A stretch of DNA of 9,577 nt from Candidatus Aminicenantota bacterium (GTDB lineage Bacteria > Acidobacteriota > B3-B38 > Guanabaribacteriales > B3-B38). A model generated the notes under the pieces. It was not told the DNA's origin and searched no databases. It worked only from the letters and a program-made list of their open reading frames with translations. Positions 7,225 to 9,577 of the stretch are shown here, piece by piece. Each line of letters opens with the position of its first letter. Position 1 is the stretch's first letter. Where the stretch lies: assembly GCA_029880275.1 (NCBI GenBank), contig JAOUOQ010000056.1:1-9577 (forward strand), written 5' to 3'. A program made the translations under genes and the position numbers.

Positions 7225-7335
7225 AAGAATTCTGACTCCCATTCAAGGAGCCCTGCCCCCCTTATGATGTGAATGTGAATCCCCTTCTATATAAAAAACT
7301 CAGTCTAAGCTATTCCCTTATAAAAAGATAGAAGC

Positions 7336-8400
7336 TCACTGCTGGGGAGCCAGCTTTGGGCGGTAAAACCTCCTCTCCAGCCGCAGCGCCACATTAACCA
7401 GGCTGATGAGCACAGGCACCTCCACCAGAGGTCCGATTACCGCAGCGAACGCCTGTCCGGAGTTTATGCCAAATACCGCCACGGCAACCGCAATTGCCAG
7501 CTCAAAGTTGTTGCTGGCAGCGGTAAAAGAAAGAGTGGTGGCCTGCTTATAGTTTGCTCCCACTTTGTAAGAGAGGTAGAAGGAGATGAAAAACATCAGC
7601 ACAAAATAGACCAGCAGAGGTATGGCAATCCTTAGCACATCTTGAGGAATTTCAACAATGTATTCCCCCTTCAGTGAAAACATCACCACGATGGTAAACA
7701 GAAGGGCGATAAGAGTGATAGGGCTGATCCTGGGAATGAAGCTCCTCTCATACCAGGCTTTATTCTTGGCTTTTATCAGGCTGAACCTGGTCACTATCCC
7801 GGCGATAAATGGTATCCCGAGATAAATGAACACGCTTTTGGCTATCTCGCTCATGGAAATATTCACCGCCATACCCTTTAAGCCAAGCCATGTCGGAACT
7901 TTGGTAATAAATATATAGGCATAAACCGAGTAAAACAACACCTGGAAAATCGAATTTAACGCCACCAACCCGGCGGCATATTCGGTATCACCGCCAGCCA
8001 ACTCATTCCACACAATGACCATAGCTATGCAGCGGGCAAGCCCTATCAATATTAATCCCACCATGTACTCTTGCTGCCCGTGGAGGAAAAGAATGGCTAA
8101 AAAGAACATCAATATCGGTCCGATAACCCAGTTCTGCAATAGAGAGAGGGAAAGCACCTTTATATCCCTGAAAACCCTGCCCAGCTCCTCATACTTCACC
8201 TTGGCCAGCGGGGGATACATCATAAGAATCAACCCTAATGCAATGGGAATGGAGGTTGTCCCTACCTGAAACCTGGTAATCCACTGGACAACTCCCGGGA
8301 AAAGATACCCCGAACCTACTCCCGCCGCCATAGCGAGAAATATCCACAGCGTCAGTAAACGGTCAAGAAGAGATAATCTCCTGGATACCCCATTGTCCAT
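7336..8400 (-). CDS. acr3: ACR3-family arsenite efflux permease
   Basis: ACR3 proteins are ten-helix inner-membrane carriers that expel As(III) (and sometimes Sb(III)) using the proton gradient. From ATG 8398-8400 the protein is 354 residues, the usual size. The family's essential cysteine lies in G-L-A-R-C-I-A-M (C124) and the essential glutamate in S-N-N-F-E-L-A (E300). These are exactly five residues before C129 and E305, which I recall from the Corynebacterium glutamicum protein. The chosen start has AAAGGA nine bases upstream (8410-8415). The frame stays open upstream to ATG 8487 and TTG 8499, so up to 33 extra polar residues are possible. It is the last gene of the minus-strand cluster. 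Upstream lie a broken copy of its own 3' end and a CcdA-type membrane protein. Regulatory genes are not visible and may lie beyond the right edge. Confidence 0.93.
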   Translation of the reverse strand: MDNGVSRRLSLLDRLLTLWIFLAMAAGVGSGYLFPGVVQWITRFQVGTTSIPIALGLILMMYPPLAKVKYEELGRVFRDIKVLSLSLLQNWVIGPILMFFLAILFLHGQQEYMVGLILIGLARCIAMVIVWNELAGGDTEYAAGLVALNSIFQVLFYSVYAYIFITKVPTWLGLKGMAVNISMSEIAKSVFIYLGIPFIAGIVTRFSLIKAKNKAWYERSFIPRISPITLIALLFTIVVMFSLKGEYIVEIPQDVLRIAIPLLVYFVLMFFISFYLSYKVGANYKQATTLSFTAASNNFELAIAVAVAVFGINSGQAFAAVIGPLVEVPVLISLVNVALRLERRFYRPKLAPQQ

Positions 8401-8495
8401 TGGTCTTATTCCTTTCTTTTTCTTTGTGCACTTCTGCTCCGCTAAATCGATACCTTTAATTTCTTTAAGGCTGTTCCCTTCCGACATATTGGTAC

Positions 8496-8804
8496 TCAAC
8501 TCTGCACAGAAATGTTAGAGCTGAAAAACCCTCTCGCAAAACGCAGTACCACATTAACCAAGCTGGTAATAATACGCATCTCTACAAGAGGTCCTATTAT
8601 GGCAGCAAAAGCCTGTCCTAAATTTATGCCAAATACTGCCACGACAATCGCATTAGCCAGCTCAAAGTTATTACTATCAGCAGCAAACGAAAGGATGGTG
8701 GTCTGCTTATAGTTTGCTCCCAATTTGTAGGAGAGATACAAAGAAATGAAAAACATGAATACAAAATAAAAAAGCAAACGATTTGAGCGATATACCATTT
8801 GCAT
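8496..8804 (-). pseudogene. Truncated acr3 duplicate (last third only)
   Basis: This 102-codon open frame matches the C-terminal part of the neighbouring ACR3 protein: 63 of 93 residues are identical by my alignment, from its residue 10 onward. At DNA level, 8541-8770 aligns with 7381-7610 with no gap at a constant offset of 1160 bases, and 184 of 230 positions are identical. The alignment stays in register to the stop codon. The glutamate motif S-N-N-F-E-L-A is kept, but the half with the essential cysteine and the first helices is gone. The possible start ATG 8802-8804 has only a distant AGGA. It is most likely the remnant of a tandem acr3 copy whose 5' two thirds were deleted next to the CcdA-type gene. 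A translated two- to three-helix peptide remains possible because no stop interrupts it. Confidence 0.8.
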
Positions 8805-8820
8805 AGATTAATTTCTATCC

Positions 8821-9513
8821 TCACCATAACTGCAGCAAAAAATAGAGGCCAACCAGAATAATAACCAATCCTGCCACTTTCTGGAGTACCTGATTTGTCT
8901 TCCGCAATCCTCTGGATTCGATCAATTTTTTAGCGGCGCCCATAGATGTTCCGGCAATTAAAATAAGAAAAGAATGTCCAAGGGCATAGATTAAGAGCAA
9001 GAGGCCTCCATAGATGACATTTCCCTTACTGGCTACAAAAGCCAGCAGTACAGCAAGAATGGGAACTGCGCAGGGTGTTGATACAACGCCAAATAACAAA
9101 CCCAGAAGAAAAGCTCCAATGCTTCCGCCCTTTTTAAGGTTAAAATATCCAGGGACAGGGAAATTCAACTTGAATAGTCCGAGAAGATGGATGCCCATTA
9201 CCAGGCAAACTCCCACTACGATATATCTCCAGACCTCTCCCACATCGCCGAACATCCTCCCCATCAAAGCCGATATAAGCCCCAGCGCAGCGAAAGTTAT
9301 GGACAATCCCAGGATAAATAACAAAGGAAAAAATAGAGACTTCTTTATACTCGTAGCTTCTTTATATCCTGCCACCATGCTGACCATTAATGGAATCATA
9401 GCCAGAACGCAAGGGTTAGAAGCGGTTATAACGCCCCCGATAAAGACAGCTACGATAGCCAGCCATGGATTATGCTGAATGAGTTGTTGGATATCTCCAA
9501 ATAACTGTTCCAT
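8821..9513 (-). CDS. CcdA/DsbD-type membrane thiol-redox protein, possibly ArsG-like efflux permease
   Basis: The protein is 230 residues with about six hydrophobic segments (roughly 17-40, 58-82, 95-115, 132-158, 165-190 and 208-228). The two hallmark cysteines lie in S-N-P-C-V-L-A-M (C35) and S-T-P-C-A-V-P (C148), the pattern of the DsbD transmembrane domain, which passes electrons across the membrane by a cysteine pair. CcdA-like proteins in arsenic operons include the ArsG family, linked to export of aromatic arsenicals; the N-P-C-V-L-A-M-I-P form fits what I recall of that group, but this is not decisive. The ATG at 9511-9513 is the only sensible start, because an in-frame TGA lies 15 bases upstream. 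No clear Shine-Dalgarno site is seen, so translation may be coupled to the upstream gene. It is followed after 16 bases by the acr3 remnant. Confidence 0.85.
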   Translation of the reverse strand: MEQLFGDIQQLIQHNPWLAIVAVFIGGVITASNPCVLAMIPLMVSMVAGYKEATSIKKSLFFPLLFILGLSITFAALGLISALMGRMFGDVGEVWRYIVVGVCLVMGIHLLGLFKLNFPVPGYFNLKKGGSIGAFLLGLLFGVVSTPCAVPILAVLLAFVASKGNVIYGGLLLLIYALGHSFLILIAGTSMGAAKKLIESRGLRKTNQVLQKVAGLVIILVGLYFLLQLW

Positions 9514-9528
9514 TTTTTTCGACGTAAA

Positions 9529-9577
9529 TCAATTGACCCCTTTCTGTTTAAAAATCTTCAGGATTTCTTCCTTGGGG
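9529..9577 (-). CDS. C-terminal tail of an upstream gene, perhaps a small thioredoxin-like protein (partial)
   Basis: Only the last 15 codons and the stop TGA (9529-9531) are inside the window. They read P-K-E-E-I-L-K-I-F-K-Q-K-G-V-N. An ending of Pro, then charged residues and a short amphipathic helix is typical of small thioredoxin-like redox proteins that often sit beside CcdA-type genes, but 15 residues cannot prove this. The stop lies 15 bases before the ATG of the CcdA-type gene, on the same strand and in the same frame, so the two genes are probably co-transcribed. Confidence 0.55.
   Translation of the reverse strand, partial: PKEEILKIFKQKGVN

Noticed and set aside
7134..7335. Strong intrinsic terminator between gltX and acr3
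   Set aside because: The stems present are bulged or short and none is followed by a clean T-run; the T6 run on the minus strand near 7294-7299 has no real stem before it.
8624..8827. Second minus-strand frame of 67 codons overlapping the acr3 relic
   Set aside because: It is out of frame with the acr3 homology, which the other frame follows continuously to its stop.

Overview
The window looks like bacterial chromosomal DNA. The evidence is sigma-70-type promoters (TTGACA-N17-TATTAT and TGcTATAAT), strong Shine-Dalgarno sites, a bacterial glutamyl-tRNA synthetase and an arsenite-efflux operon. I cannot place the organism with confidence; an anaerobic or deep-branching Gram-positive-like or candidate-phylum bacterium is a guess. 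Base composition is patchy. By hand count, one 60-base line has 35% G+C in the membrane-protein gene (4021-4080), one has 52% in gltX (6541-6600), and one has 60% in the arsenic transporter (7441-7500).

Layout. (1) 1-2410, minus strand: the first 803 codons of a large secreted protein that runs off the left edge. It has a signal peptide, an N-terminal beta-rich domain, seven tandem repeats of about 56 residues, and at least three FG-GAP/VCBS-type calcium-loop repeats. A consensus promoter lies at 2497-2525. (2) 2421-2875: AT-rich non-coding DNA with an A/T-only perfect inverted repeat. (3) 2876-5251, minus: a 791-residue membrane protein with a spermidine-synthase/methyltransferase-like domain between two membrane blocks. 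(4) 5252-5684: a divergent intergenic region with a promoter for each flanking gene. (5) 5685-7133, plus: gltX, complete. (6) 7134-7335: a short convergent gap with inverted repeats. (7) 7336-9577, minus: an arsenic-resistance-type operon read from the right edge. It holds the C-terminal tail of an upstream gene, a CcdA/DsbD-type (possibly ArsG-like) membrane protein, a truncated duplicate of the 3' end of acr3, and a complete acr3.

How the genes fit together. The right-hand cluster forms one transcriptional unit: a membrane thiol-redox protein or efflux permease next to an ACR3 As(III) exporter. The acr3 fragment aligns to the 3' end of the complete acr3 without gaps at a constant 1160-base offset, in frame and through to the stop codon, so it is the relic of a tandem acr3 pair. 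gltX is a stand-alone housekeeping gene. The secreted repeat protein and the membrane synthase-like protein have no visible functional link to the rest. I found no tRNA, rRNA, CRISPR array, insertion sequence or phage gene. I do not see a clearly undescribed system; the best leads are the acr3 relic, the redox/efflux gene order and the secreted repeat protein.
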